From CAWUEZ02 sp963921355 (lineage in GTDB: Bacteria; Pseudomonadota; Alphaproteobacteria; Thalassobaculales; Thalassobaculaceae), in the NCBI GenBank assembly GCA_963921355.3, contig OZ001190.1, positions 1,736,001 through 1,800,000 of the forward strand: a stretch of 64,000 nucleotides of DNA, given 5' to 3'. The notes under the pieces are model-generated. The model searched no databases. It was not told the DNA's origin and saw nothing but the letters and a program-made list of their open reading frames with translations. The position numbers were made by a program, and so were the translations under genes. This document shows positions 1 to 8,740 of the stretch, piece after piece. The first letter of the stretch is position 1; each line of letters opens with the position of its first letter.

Positions 1-2
1 CG

Positions 3-224
3 ATCGTCGGCTGCGTCGCTGCCGGGCTGGGGGTCACCCTGATGCCGCGGGGCATCGTCGCGCCGGCGGCCGAGGACGGTCGTATCGCGCTGCATGCGCT
101 GCCAGCGGCCGACGCCCTCGTCGAGACCGTCTTCATTCACCGGGCCGACGGCCATGTCTCCAGCGCGCTGTCCGCCTTCGTTGACGCCATGACGGCCGAA
201 CCGCTGCCCGTCGCCGCCGAATAG
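3..224 (+). CDS. LysR-family transcriptional regulator, C-terminal fragment
   Basis: The gene runs in from before the window; 73 C-terminal codons are visible before the TAG at 222-224. The segment around IVGCVAAGLGVTLMPRGIV matches the part of the LysR substrate-binding domain where a hydrophobic 'GLGVTLMP' stretch lines the effector cleft. The DNA-binding helix-turn-helix lies outside the window. The next gene, an MFS exporter on the same strand, is a common neighbour of LysR regulators and may be its target. The stop codon lies inside a 17-bp tandem duplication, so the stop context is repeated just downstream. Confidence 0.72.
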   Translation: MVGCVAAGLGVTLMPRGIVAPAAEDGRIALHALPAADALVETVFIHRADGHVSSALSAFVDAMTAEPLPVAAE

Positions 225-246
225 CGATCGCCGCCGAGTAGCGATC
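213..246. repeat. 17-bp tandem duplication over the LysR stop codon
   Basis: Two copies (213-229 and 230-246) of a 17-base unit differ at one base (A221 versus G238). Each contains TAG followed by CGATC, and each junction creates the palindrome GCGATCGC. The first copy carries the regulator's stop codon. It probably arose by local slippage; no function is evident. Confidence 0.8.
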
Positions 247-277
247 GCCGTTGCGGCTGTTTAAGCAATCGCTGGGA

Positions 278-294
278 ATGATCGCTGCGATCAT
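278..294. promoter_or_regulatory. Perfect 17-bp palindrome upstream of MFS gene
   Basis: ATGATCGC-T-GCGATCAT is a perfect 8+1+8 inverted repeat, ending 45 bases before the preferred ATG of the MFS transporter. Its size and place fit an operator for a dimeric regulator, possibly the adjacent LysR protein. Binding is inferred only. Confidence 0.4.
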
Positions 295-339
295 GACTAA
301 GCGTTTCCCGTGATCGGCTGCAGTCTCTACCCTGGAACG

Positions 340-1530
340 ATGACCTCCTCCACCGCCACCAGCCGAGACGAGCACGCGATCCCCTGGACTGGGATCGCCG
401 CGGCCTGTGCCGCCGTCCTGGTCGGGATCGGCATCGCCCGGTTCGCCTATACACCGTTGATCCCGGCGGTCGTCGACGCCGGCTGGTTCGCGCCGACGGC
501 TGCCTTCTATCTCGGGGCGGCGAATCTGCTGGGCTATCTGCTCGGTGCCATTCTCGGCAACCGACTGGCGGCCCGGCTCGGGACAACGACAACGCTGCGC
601 TTGATGATGCTGGCCGCAGGCGTGTCCATGGTCGCCTGTGCCGAGCCCCTGGGGTTCGTCTGGATGTTCGCCTGGCGGCTGCTGGCCGGGATCGCCGGCG
701 GGTCTCTGATGGTGCTGGCGGCGCCGACTGTGCTGGCGGCGGTGCCGGAGGCTCGGCGTGGTCTGGCCGGAGGTCTGATCTTCACCGGGGTCGGTCTCGG
801 AATCGCGATCTCCGGGACGCTGGTGCCGGCACTCCTTGCCTGGGGCCTGGTGGAAGCGTGGCTGGTCCTGGGCGGTCTCTGCCTGGCTCTGACCGCCGGT
901 GTCTGGTTCTGGTGGCCGAAGTCGGACGGTCGACCGGCCGTCGCGGCGGCGGTCGACGCGCCGACGATCGGCACACCGTCGGTCTTCGCGCTGTTGGTGG
1001 TCTATGCGCTGGTCGCGGCGGGCCTGGTCCCGCACATGGTGTTCCTGGTCGATTTCATCGTCCGGGGGCTCGGGCAGCCGTTCGCTGCCGGTGCTTTCGT
1101 ATGGGTGGTGTTCGGCGTCGGCGCGGTCGTCGGACCGACGGCGGCCAGATGGCTGGCGGACCGCGTGGGGTTCGCCGCGGCCCTGCGTTTGACCCTGGTG
1201 CTGCAGGCGATCGCCGTCCTGGTTCTGGCGTCTGTCGAGTCCCAGGCGGTGATTCTTCTTTCCGCGCTGCTGGTCGGCGCTTACGTGCCCGGGGTCGTGC
1301 CGTTGGTCCTCGGGCGGGTGCATGACCTGATCGCGGACCCGATGATGCGGCGACGGGCCTGGGGTCGGGCCACCATGGCCTTCGCCCTCGGCCAGGCCGC
1401 GGGGGCCTATGGTCTGTCGGCGCTGTTCGACAGCCAGGGCACCTATGGACTGTTGTTTGTCCTGGCGGCCGGCGGCATCGCGACCGCGCTGGTGATCGAC
1501 CTTGTCTGGATCCGCCGACCGGCGGCATAG
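340..1530 (+). CDS. MFS transporter, YbfB/YjiJ family
   Basis: This predicted inner-membrane exporter of the major facilitator superfamily has 396 residues and about 12 hydrophobic segments, as expected for the family. The N-terminal segment with GIGIARFAYTPLIPA is characteristic of the YbfB/YjiJ group, whose substrates are mostly unknown. ATG at 340 is preferred over the in-frame GTG at 310 because family members begin shortly before the first membrane helix; neither has a strong ribosome binding site. It lies downstream of a LysR gene, with a perfect palindrome at 278-294 that could be its operator. No substrate can be named from the sequence. Confidence 0.85.
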   Translation: MTSSTATSRDEHAIPWTGIAAACAAVLVGIGIARFAYTPLIPAVVDAGWFAPTAAFYLGAANLLGYLLGAILGNRLAARLGTTTTLRLMMLAAGVSMVACAEPLGFVWMFAWRLLAGIAGGSLMVLAAPTVLAAVPEARRGLAGGLIFTGVGLGIAISGTLVPALLAWGLVEAWLVLGGLCLALTAGVWFWWPKSDGRPAVAAAVDAPTIGTPSVFALLVVYALVAAGLVPHMVFLVDFIVRGLGQPFAAGAFVWVVFGVGAVVGPTAARWLADRVGFAAALRLTLVLQAIAVLVLASVESQAVILLSALLVGAYVPGVVPLVLGRVHDLIADPMMRRRAWGRATMAFALGQAAGAYGLSALFDSQGTYGLLFVLAAGGIATALVIDLVWIRRPAA

Positions 1531-1576
1531 TGCGCGCCTCGTCGGTTGGGGACATGGTTGGCAAGGAAAGACGAAC

Positions 1577-2611
1577 GTGCGGATTCTCACGATGCTCGCC
1601 GGTGCTGAGAATGGCGGGGCCGAGACCTTTTTCGTCAACCTCTGCACGGCCCTGACCGCACAGGGCATCGACACAAGGGCCGTCATCCGACGCAATCCGA
1701 CACGCGCCCGGTTGCTGGAAAGCGGCTCGGTGCCGGTCCGTGAGACCCGGTATGGCCGCTGGTTCGATTTCCGGACCAAGCGCGTTCTCGCCAATGAGGT
1801 CCGCTCGTTCCGCCCCGACGTCGTGCTCGCCTTCATGAATCGGGCCGCCGCCGTTATCCCCGCGGGACCGCATCTGAAGGTCGGCCGTCTCGGCGGCTTC
1901 TACGATCTGAAATACTACCGGCGCTGCGATCATCTGGTGTGCAACACCGAGGGCATCCATCGCCACGTGGTGGACGCGGGTTGGCCGGCTGACCGATGCA
2001 GCGTGATCTACAACTTCGCCGAGGTCGATGACTCCCCTCCGGCGGACCGAGCCGCCCTCGGTGTTCCGGAAGGGGCGACCGTGCTGTTCACGCCGGCCCG
2101 ACTGCACCGCGCCAAAGGCCTCGACACGCTGATCCAGGCGGCCGCCGACCTGCCGGATGTCCATCTCTGGATCGCCGGCAGTGGGCCGGAGGAAGGCACG
2201 CTGCGGAGGCAGGCCGCCGAACTGGCGATGGCGGATCGCGTCCGGTTCCTTGGGTGGCGCACCGACACCGGGGCGTTCTTCCGGGCCTGCGATGCCGTGG
2301 CGTTCCCGTCCCGCCATGAACCGTTCGGTACGGCGGCGATCGAGGCCTGGGCCTACGGCAAGCCGCTGGTGGTGAGCGATGCGGACGGGCCGGCCGAGTA
2401 CGTCTCGAACGACGTCGACGCCCTGATGGTGCCGCGCGACGATGTCGCGGCGCTGCGATCCGCCCTGGTGCGGGTCAAGGACGATCCGGCTCTGGCTGAA
2501 CGCCTGGTGGCGGCGGCGACCCGGCGACATACCGAGCAGTTCACGCGCGAGGCCTGTGTGAAGGCGTATGTCGACCTGTTCGATCGGTTGCGGCTCCGGC
2601 GCGCCGCCTGA
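1577..2611 (+). CDS. Glycosyltransferase family 4 (GT-B fold)
   Basis: The protein (344 aa) is a retaining GT4-type glycosyltransferase. The N-terminal half opens with VRILTMLAGAENGGAETFF, the glycine-rich acceptor-side loop of the family. The C-terminal nucleotide-sugar domain has LFTPARLHRAKGLDTLI and a motif region HEPFGTAAIEAWAYGKPLV, equivalent to the EX7E motif. GTG at 1577 is chosen because AAGGAAAG lies 8 bases before it; the frame is open further upstream but that part does not look like protein. It starts a short same-strand group with a GT2 enzyme and an ArnT-like transferase, suggesting lipid or polysaccharide decoration. Sugar and acceptor are unknown. Confidence 0.87.
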   Translation: MRILTMLAGAENGGAETFFVNLCTALTAQGIDTRAVIRRNPTRARLLESGSVPVRETRYGRWFDFRTKRVLANEVRSFRPDVVLAFMNRAAAVIPAGPHLKVGRLGGFYDLKYYRRCDHLVCNTEGIHRHVVDAGWPADRCSVIYNFAEVDDSPPADRAALGVPEGATVLFTPARLHRAKGLDTLIQAAADLPDVHLWIAGSGPEEGTLRRQAAELAMADRVRFLGWRTDTGAFFRACDAVAFPSRHEPFGTAAIEAWAYGKPLVVSDADGPAEYVSNDVDALMVPRDDVAALRSALVRVKDDPALAERLVAAATRRHTEQFTREACVKAYVDLFDRLRLRRAA

Positions 2612-2717
2612 CCGGTCGGTAAGCGGTCCTGGCCCCGACATCTATCTGGTGGGGGTCTATCTGCTGGGGGATCTATCTGCTAGGAGAAGCGCCAACCCTC
2701 ACCGCGCCGATTCCCTG

Positions 2718-3488
2718 ATGTCCGACCGTCCGCCCAACGCCGACAAGCCACCCTTCGCCGTCGTTGTGCCGGTGTGTGACGAGGCCGGCGCGATCGAGGC
2801 GCTGCTCGACGAGATCCTCGAGAAGGTCGGCGCGGCCTACACGCTGTCCGTCGCCGTGGTCGATGACGGCAGCCGGGACGGGACGGCCGAGATCGTCGCC
2901 GCGGTTGCCGCGCGCGATCCGCGTGTGACCCTGATCCGGCATGCGAGCCGGCTCGGCAAGAGTGCTGCCCTGCGCACCGGCGCCTGGGCCGTGAACACGC
3001 TCTGGATGGGCACCATCGACGGTGACGGTGAGAACGATCCGGCGGATCTGGTAGAGATGGCGTCGCGAGTCGACCCGCAACGAGTCGACCGGATCGGCCT
3101 TGTTGCCGGTATTCGCCGCCGCCGCACGGCGGGCGTCGGCCGCCTGGTCGCCTCGCGCATCGGCAACGGCGTGCGGCGATGGGCCCTGAAGGACGACTGC
3201 CCGGACACCGCCTGCGGTCTCAAGGTCATTCCACGCGAGCTGTTCCTGGCCCTGCCGTTCTTCGACAGTCTGCATCGGTTCCTGCCGGCGCTGACCCGCC
3301 GGTACGGCTTTGAGACCGTGCATGTTTCCGTCGACGACCGGCCGCGGTTTGCCGGACGCTCGAAATACACCAACATCGGACGCGCGCTGGTCGGAGTCGT
3401 CGATCTGCTCGGTGTGGTCTGGCTGCTTCGACGGAGCTCGATCGGCCAGATGACAGCGATCCGGGTCGACGGCTCGGACGGTGCCTGA
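2718..3488 (+). CDS. Glycosyltransferase family 2 (polyprenyl-phosphate sugar synthase-like)
   Basis: This 256-residue GT2 enzyme has the GT-A fold. It starts with FAVVVPVCDEAGAIEALL, has VVDDGSRDGTAEI (nucleotide binding) and GTIDGDGENDP (the metal-binding DxD region). Proteins of this type transfer a sugar from a nucleotide donor to polyprenyl phosphate, and the next gene is an ArnT-like GT39 transferase that would use such a lipid-linked donor. The pair therefore makes biochemical sense as donor maker and user. ATG 2718 gives the normal N-terminus; a purine-rich AGGAGAAG lies about 30 bases upstream, so a somewhat earlier start cannot be excluded. Confidence 0.86.
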   Translation: MSDRPPNADKPPFAVVVPVCDEAGAIEALLDEILEKVGAAYTLSVAVVDDGSRDGTAEIVAAVAARDPRVTLIRHASRLGKSAALRTGAWAVNTLWMGTIDGDGENDPADLVEMASRVDPQRVDRIGLVAGIRRRRTAGVGRLVASRIGNGVRRWALKDDCPDTACGLKVIPRELFLALPFFDSLHRFLPALTRRYGFETVHVSVDDRPRFAGRSKYTNIGRALVGVVDLLGVVWLLRRSSIGQMTAIRVDGSDGA

Positions 3489-3545
3489 TCGGTCCGAGCT
3501 GGTGAGAAACCCGACATCCGTGCTCCAAGGACGCGACGCCGAAAC

Positions 3546-5237
3546 ATGCGAGGGCAAGTCGAAACGATGACCGAGGACCGGTCCCTGTCAGCCCGTACCC
3601 TGTCAGCCCGGCAATGGCTGCTGGTTCTGCTCGTCGGCTGTGCGGCCCTGCTGCCCGGGCTGTTTCAGATTCCGGCGATGGATCGTGACGAGGCCCGCTA
3701 CGCCCAGGCGTCGCGTCAGATGATCGAGACCGGCGATTTCGTCGACATCCGCTTCCAGGAGGTGCCGCGTCACGTCAAACCGATCGGGACCTATTGGCTG
3801 CAGGCCGCTTCGGCATCCGTTTTCGGTGGCGCCGATGCGCCGATCGCGGCCTATCGCCTGCCGTCCGTCGCCGGGACAATCGTCGCGGTCGTCCTGACCG
3901 CATGGTTTACCACCAAGCTTGCCGGGGCACCGGCGGGGGTGGCGGCGGGGCTGCTGCTCGCGCTGGCCCTGGTGTCCGGGGTCGAGGCCCGAACGGCCAA
4001 GACCGACGCGCTGCTGCTCGCCTCGATCCTCGCCGCCCAGATCGCCCTGCACCGGCTCGCGACCCGGCCTGACGATCCGGGACTGTTCGGCGGTGGGTGG
4101 CGATCAGCGGCCGCGTTCTGGCTGTTCCACGGGATCGGCGTGCTGATCAAGGGACCGATCGTGACCCTGGTCTGCGGCACCACGATCCTGGCGTGGTCGA
4201 TCTGGACCCGGGATGCCACGTTGCTGCGGCGCCTGCGCGTCCTGCCCGGCCTGTTGATTACGGTTGCCGTGGTGGCACCCTGGGTGGTCGCCATCACACT
4301 GAAGGTCGGGCCTGCGTTCCTTGAGGAGGCGATCGGCCATGCCCTGCTGGGCAAGGTGGCTCAGGGCGACGATGCCCATGGGGCGCCGCCCGGCTATCAC
4401 ACCATCGCGTTCCTGATTGCGTTCTGGCCCGGGGCGGTGCTGGCCGCGGGGGCGGCGATCCTGGCCTGGGTGCGGCGCAACGACCCCGACATCCGGTTCT
4501 TGATCTGCTGGATCGTCCCGACCATTCTCGTGTTCGAGCTGGTGGCGACCAAACTGCCGCACTACACCTACCCGACCTATCCGGCGATTGCCGTCCTGAC
4601 GGCCGTGTTCCTGACTTCCGCCCTCGACCTGGTTGCCGAGGGGCGGCGGCGGATCGCCCACCGCGTGGTCATGGGGCTCGGGCTGCTCGTGACCCTGGTT
4701 CTGGCGGCCGTTCCACTTGGCGCCACCCTGCATCTCACGGGCGAGGTAAGTCTGGTCGCCGCGATCGCGACGGCCGCCGGCCTCGCTGTCGTCGCGCAGA
4801 TGGTGCACTTTCTGCGGGCCCTGTCGCTGGAGCGGCTGATCCCGCTCGCGATTTCGATCTGCGTGTTCTACGCGTTGACCTTCGCCGGGGTGGCGCCGCG
4901 CCTGGACCCGCTCTGGATCTCCCGCGCCCTGGAGCCTGTGGTGGTGGCGGAAGCGGGATGCCCCGATCCGATCGTGGTGACAGCTGGGTTCTCGGAACCG
5001 AGCATGGTGTTCGTCCATGGGACGGCGACCCGCCTGAGCGATGGCGCCGGGGCGGCCCGCACGTTGGCGGAGCCCGGTTTGTGCAGCGTTGCCGTGGTTG
5101 AGCGCCGTCAGCAGGAGCGGTTCGACGCCGGCCTCGGCGAGCTTGGGGTGGAGGTCGAGCCGGTCGGCACCGTTTCCGGGCTCAACTACTCGCGCGGACG
5201 CGACATCGCGATCACGATTTACCGCCGCGTTCAGTGA
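3546..5237 (+). CDS. ArnT-like glycosyltransferase family 39 membrane protein
   Basis: This polytopic inner-membrane transferase (563 aa, about 12 membrane segments) is of the ArnT/GT39 class, which moves a sugar from polyprenyl phosphate to lipid A or another periplasmic acceptor. The first periplasmic loop contains MDRDEARYAQASRQM, matching the conserved D-E-x-RYA motif of ArnT, followed by VPRHVKPIGTYWLQ. Length is normal for the family. The preceding GT2 gene probably makes its lipid-linked sugar. In-frame ATGs at 3546 and 3567 are both possible starts. Transfer of aminoarabinose specifically is not supported, because no arn biosynthesis genes are present here. Confidence 0.86.
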   Translation: MRGQVETMTEDRSLSARTLSARQWLLVLLVGCAALLPGLFQIPAMDRDEARYAQASRQMIETGDFVDIRFQEVPRHVKPIGTYWLQAASASVFGGADAPIAAYRLPSVAGTIVAVVLTAWFTTKLAGAPAGVAAGLLLALALVSGVEARTAKTDALLLASILAAQIALHRLATRPDDPGLFGGGWRSAAAFWLFHGIGVLIKGPIVTLVCGTTILAWSIWTRDATLLRRLRVLPGLLITVAVVAPWVVAITLKVGPAFLEEAIGHALLGKVAQGDDAHGAPPGYHTIAFLIAFWPGAVLAAGAAILAWVRRNDPDIRFLICWIVPTILVFELVATKLPHYTYPTYPAIAVLTAVFLTSALDLVAEGRRRIAHRVVMGLGLLVTLVLAAVPLGATLHLTGEVSLVAAIATAAGLAVVAQMVHFLRALSLERLIPLAISICVFYALTFAGVAPRLDPLWISRALEPVVVAEAGCPDPIVVTAGFSEPSMVFVHGTATRLSDGAGAARTLAEPGLCSVAVVERRQQERFDAGLGELGVEVEPVGTVSGLNYSRGRDIAITIYRRVQ

Positions 5238-5256
5238 TCGGAAGGATACCGAACCC

Positions 5257-6477
5257 GTGTACGCCTTGCTCGAACCCCTCAGCGTCGTTGAAGCCTCGGC
5301 CTTCGTCGCGGCACCCCTGGCGGGAATGACCCTTGCCCAGCTCGGGGCGGAAGTGATCCGCGTCGATATGATCGGCGGTGGGCTCGACTACGGCCGCTGG
5401 CCACTGTCGCGGGAAACCGGCCGCAGCCTGTACTGGGCCGGCATGAACAAGGGCAAGAAGTCGGTCGCGGTCAATCTGCGCGATCCTGCCGGCCGGGACC
5501 TGGTGCAGGCGCTGGCGACCCGGGAGGGCGAGGGGGCCGGTATCCTGTTGACCAGCTTCGCCGAGATCCCCTGGCTCGCCCAATCGGTTCTGGAAGCTCG
5601 CCGGTTGGATGCGATCTCGGTCGCGGTCAAGGGCTCGCCCGATGGCGCGCCGGCGGTCGACTACACGATCAACTGCGCTGTCGGGTATCCCCACCTGACG
5701 GGGCCCGACGCCCGGCCGGTCAACCACGTGCTGCCGGCCTGGGATGTCGGGACCGGGCTCCATGCCGCCCTCGCCGTGATGGCGGCGGTCGATCGGCGAC
5801 GCCGGACCGGCCTTGGCGGACGCGCCGACGTTGCCCTGTCGGACGTCGCCATGGCCATGGTCGGCAATCTCGGCCAGATCGGCGAGGTGCAGCGCAACGG
5901 TGACGATCGCGGACCGGTCGGTAATGACCTCTATGGGGCGTTCGGGCGGGACTTCGCGACCCGCGACGGGCGGCGGGTCATGATCGTGGCCATCACGGTC
6001 AAGCAGTGGCAGGGGCTGTGCCGGGTCTGTGGGATCGAGGACACGGTACGGGGCCTCGAGGGCGCGCTCGGCGTCGATTTCACCGACGAGGGCGCGCGCT
6101 ACGAATGGCGCGCGGTGCTGTTCGCCCTGATCGAGAAATGGTGCGCCGGCCGGGACCTGGCGGAGGTCGGCCCGGCGCTGAGCGACGCGGGTTTGAGCTG
6201 GGGGCCCTATCAGACGGTGGGGCAGATGCTGGCCGAGGATCCGCGCGCCTCAGCAGGGAACCCGATGTTCGCCGACGTTGACCATCCGGAGGTCGGCCGG
6301 GTTCTCACCCCCGGCTCCCCGATCGACTTCAAGGCTCTGGAACGTCAGCCCGCTTCCCCGGCGCCACGGCTCGGCCAGCACACCGACGAGGTCCTGGCCG
6401 CCTGCCTTGGGTTGAATGACGGGGCGATCGGAAAACTGCATGACGATGGGATCGTGGCCGGCCCCGCGCCCGGTTAG
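5257..6477 (+). CDS. CaiB/BaiF family CoA transferase, Mct (2-methylfumaryl-CoA isomerase)-like
   Basis: This class III CoA transferase has 406 residues. The N-terminal part (LEPLSVVEASAFVAAPLAGMTLAQLGAEVI by fragments) and YWAGMNKGKKSV resemble Mct, the enzyme that moves CoA within 2-methylfumaryl-CoA in the 3-hydroxypropionate cycle. The Asp in PAWDVGTGL is at the position of the catalytic Asp of the family. GTG 5257 is chosen because GGAAGGA lies 10-16 bases upstream and the family N-terminus begins there. No other 3-hydroxypropionate cycle genes are visible, so the substrate may be a different branched or unsaturated acyl-CoA. It ends just before a convergent SDR gene. Confidence 0.82.
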   Translation: MYALLEPLSVVEASAFVAAPLAGMTLAQLGAEVIRVDMIGGGLDYGRWPLSRETGRSLYWAGMNKGKKSVAVNLRDPAGRDLVQALATREGEGAGILLTSFAEIPWLAQSVLEARRLDAISVAVKGSPDGAPAVDYTINCAVGYPHLTGPDARPVNHVLPAWDVGTGLHAALAVMAAVDRRRRTGLGGRADVALSDVAMAMVGNLGQIGEVQRNGDDRGPVGNDLYGAFGRDFATRDGRRVMIVAITVKQWQGLCRVCGIEDTVRGLEGALGVDFTDEGARYEWRAVLFALIEKWCAGRDLAEVGPALSDAGLSWGPYQTVGQMLAEDPRASAGNPMFADVDHPEVGRVLTPGSPIDFKALERQPASPAPRLGQHTDEVLAACLGLNDGAIGKLHDDGIVAGPAPG

Positions 6478-6491
6478 CGCGCGTCCGGTTC

Positions 6492-7226
6492 TCAAAGGCG
6501 CTGGCCGCCGTCGACCGCCACCGTCTGGCCGGTCACCCACCCGGCGGCATCCGAGACCAGAAAAACGGCGACCCGGGCGACTTCTTCCGGTCGGCCCATG
6601 CGGCCGAACGGAATGCCGTCGCGGGTGCCATAGTAGACGTCCGGCGCGTTGAACCGGCGCTCCTCCCAGAGCCCGCCGGGAAACTCGATCGAGCCCGGGG
6701 CGATGCAGTTCACCCGGATCCGCTGGGGCGCGTATTTCAGGGCCTGGGACTGGGTTAGTTGGATGACCGCCGCCTTGACCGCGCCATAGGCGATGTTCGA
6801 ACTCGCGCCGATCCCGGAGATCGACGAGATGTTCAGCACAGAGCCTTCGGTTTCCGCGAGATGCGGCACGGCGGCCCAGGTCCCACGGACGACGCCCATC
6901 AGGTCGACGTCGATCCCTTTCTTCCAGCCTTCTTCGTCGTCCGTGCCGCCGAACCCCGATGGGTTGTTGACCAGCGCGTTCAGGCCGCCCAGCGCCGTAG
7001 CCGCGGACTCGACATAGGCCGCGACCGCCTCGGGGTCGGCCACATCGCAGATCGCTCCGTGCGCGTCTTCGCCGAGGGTCGCGAGGGCGGCATCCAGCGA
7101 CTCCCGGCTGCGGCCGCAGACCGAAACCCGCGCGCCCTCAGCAGCACAGGCGGCGGCGATGGCGAGGCCGATGCCCCGGGTGCCGCCGGTGACGATCACG
7201 CCCTTGCCGGATAGTCCGAGATCCAT
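6492..7226 (-). CDS. SDR-family oxidoreductase
   Basis: This classical short-chain dehydrogenase (244 aa) has a Rossmann N-terminus VTGGTRGIGLAIA, the NNPSG variant of the NNAG motif, and a catalytic Ser-Tyr-Lys set at ISSISGIGASSNIAYGAVKAA by fragments (S, then Y-G-A-V-K). The C-terminus AGWVTGQTVAVDGG is typical. ATG at 7226 follows GAGGGAGAGC. It is transcribed convergently to the CoA transferase and divergently from the aminotransferase gene, overlapping nothing. The substrate is not predictable; annotation transfer beyond 'SDR' would be guesswork. Confidence 0.86.
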   Translation of the reverse strand: MDLGLSGKGVIVTGGTRGIGLAIAAACAAEGARVSVCGRSRESLDAALATLGEDAHGAICDVADPEAVAAYVESAATALGGLNALVNNPSGFGGTDDEEGWKKGIDVDLMGVVRGTWAAVPHLAETEGSVLNISSISGIGASSNIAYGAVKAAVIQLTQSQALKYAPQRIRVNCIAPGSIEFPGGLWEERRFNAPDVYYGTRDGIPFGRMGRPEEVARVAVFLVSDAAGWVTGQTVAVDGGQRL

Positions 7227-7353
7227 GGTGCTCTCCCTCAACTGTCGGCGGCGACTGTACGGGGATGGGAAGGGCACCGCCAAGTACCCGAATGCCTTGC
7301 GTTGTGGGGGAGCCGCTGGTTCATTGGCGGCCCCGCATGAACGAGCTCAAGCC

Positions 7354-8538
7354 ATGACCGATATCCTTCCCGATTCCGGCGCGACCGTGCCGTATCGTCT
7401 GCGCCTGCCCGGGCCGACCGCCATTCCCGACCGGGTTCTCAAAGCGGCGTCGCGGCCGATCATCGCCCACCGGGGTCCCGAGTTCCTGGCCCGGTTCCGG
7501 TCGATCCAGCAGCGGCTGCTCCCGGTTCTCGGGCGGTCCGGTATTCCGCCGTTCCTTTTTGCCTCGACCGGTATCGGGGCGATGGAAGCGGCGGTGGTGA
7601 ACGTGGCGGGACCCGGCAGCCGGGTGCTGATCACCACCAATGGCCAGTGGGGGCCGGTGTTCCGCCGTCTGGCCGAGACCATCGGTGCCGAGGTCGATGA
7701 GGTGGTGTCCGGGCGTGGGGACCCAATCGACCTCGACGGGGTGCGCCGGGCGCTCGGCGAGAAGGCCTACGATGCCGTGCTGACGGTGCACAGCGAGAGT
7801 TCGACCGGCGCGCTGACCGACCTGCCGGCGATGGGGGCGATCGTGGGCGAGACCGAGGCGGTTCTGGTCTGCGACAGCGTCAGCGGCCTTGGCGGCGCCG
7901 AGTTGCGGGCGGATGCCTGGGGCGTCGACGTCGTGGTTTCAGCGTCGCAGAAGGCTCTGATGTGCCCGCCGGGGCTCGGCATTGCCAGCATCAGTGCGAA
8001 GGCCTGGTCGGTCATCGAGAAGGACGATCGAGGCCCCCGGAGCTATTTCGACTTCCGCCGGTTCCGGCCGATGGCCGAGAAGGGTGAGCCGACATATACA
8101 GCGCCTGTGGCGATGCTGAACGCCCTGGATGAAGCCCTGGACATGATCAGCGACGAGGGGCTTGGTTCCGTCCTGAGCCGTCACCGCCGGGTCAACCGGG
8201 CCCTGACCGCGGGTCTGGAGGCGATCGGGTTCAGCCGGTTTCCGACCGGCGAGGCCAGCCCGACCCTGGTGGTCGTGCGCACGCCGGGCGGTGTCGATGC
8301 GTCGGCCCTGATCGATCGCCTGGCGCGCGGTTACAACTGCATCATCGCCGGCACCCGGTTCGAAGACCTCAAGCCGCAGCTGGTGCGGATCGGAACCATG
8401 GGGGCGGTCGACGCCGGCGACGTGCTCACCGATCTGCACCAGATCGCCCGGGCGCTCGCGGACATCGGCCATCCGGTCGATGGGGCCGCGGCCCTGGCGG
8501 CAGCGGCGGACCATTTCAACCACCCGGAGGCCTGCTGA
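7354..8538 (+). CDS. Class V aminotransferase, serine/alanine-glyoxylate aminotransferase type
   Basis: This PLP-dependent fold-type I enzyme has 394 residues. The N-terminal LRLPGPTAIPDRVLKA and HRGPEF match the PGP...HR motif of alanine- and serine-glyoxylate aminotransferases. The PLP lysine is in SASQKALMCPPGLG, and the Asp in VCDSVSGLGG contacts the cofactor. Such enzymes transfer an amino group to glyoxylate or pyruvate. Malate synthase G, which also consumes glyoxylate, lies two genes downstream on the other strand. ATG 7354 gives the usual N-terminus; upstream frame lacks family similarity. The stop is followed after 1 base by the tautomerase ATG, so the two are probably co-translated. 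Confidence 0.86.
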   Translation: MTDILPDSGATVPYRLRLPGPTAIPDRVLKAASRPIIAHRGPEFLARFRSIQQRLLPVLGRSGIPPFLFASTGIGAMEAAVVNVAGPGSRVLITTNGQWGPVFRRLAETIGAEVDEVVSGRGDPIDLDGVRRALGEKAYDAVLTVHSESSTGALTDLPAMGAIVGETEAVLVCDSVSGLGGAELRADAWGVDVVVSASQKALMCPPGLGIASISAKAWSVIEKDDRGPRSYFDFRRFRPMAEKGEPTYTAPVAMLNALDEALDMISDEGLGSVLSRHRRVNRALTAGLEAIGFSRFPTGEASPTLVVVRTPGGVDASALIDRLARGYNCIIAGTRFEDLKPQLVRIGTMGAVDAGDVLTDLHQIARALADIGHPVDGAAALAAAADHFNHPEAC

Positions 8539-8539
8539 C

Positions 8540-8740
8540 ATGCCGGTGATCACCGTGACCCTGATGGAGGGGTATGACGAGGCGACCCGCACCACGCTGT
8601 CGAAACGCCTGACGGAGGCGGTGACCGCGACGATCGAGGCGCCGCTGGACGGCATCACGGTCGTCATTCACGAGGTGCCGGCCGCCAACTACATGCGCGG
8701 CGGCCGGTCTCGAACGCCGGGCCAAGCGCGGTCTGGCTAA
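8540..8740 (+). CDS. 4-oxalocrotonate tautomerase family protein
   Basis: A 66-residue protein starting Met-Pro-Val-Ile-Thr-Val. After removal of Met, Pro1 would be the catalytic base of the 4-OT superfamily. The ending EVPAANYMRGGR resembles the conserved region that closes the 4-OT fold. Length is typical for a 4-OT subunit, which works as a hexamer interconverting keto and enol forms of 2-oxo acids. The start codon lies 1 base after the aminotransferase stop (TGACATG), implying translational coupling. Its last codons overlap the convergent malate synthase gene by 4 bases. Substrate is unknown. Confidence 0.82.
   Translation: MPVITVTLMEGYDEATRTTLSKRLTEAVTATIEAPLDGITVVIHEVPAANYMRGGRSRTPGQARSG

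Noticed and set aside
1055..2641. Open frame of 528 codons antisense to the MFS and GT4 genes
   Set aside because: Low-complexity Arg/Pro/Gly translation, no motif, opposite to two clear genes.
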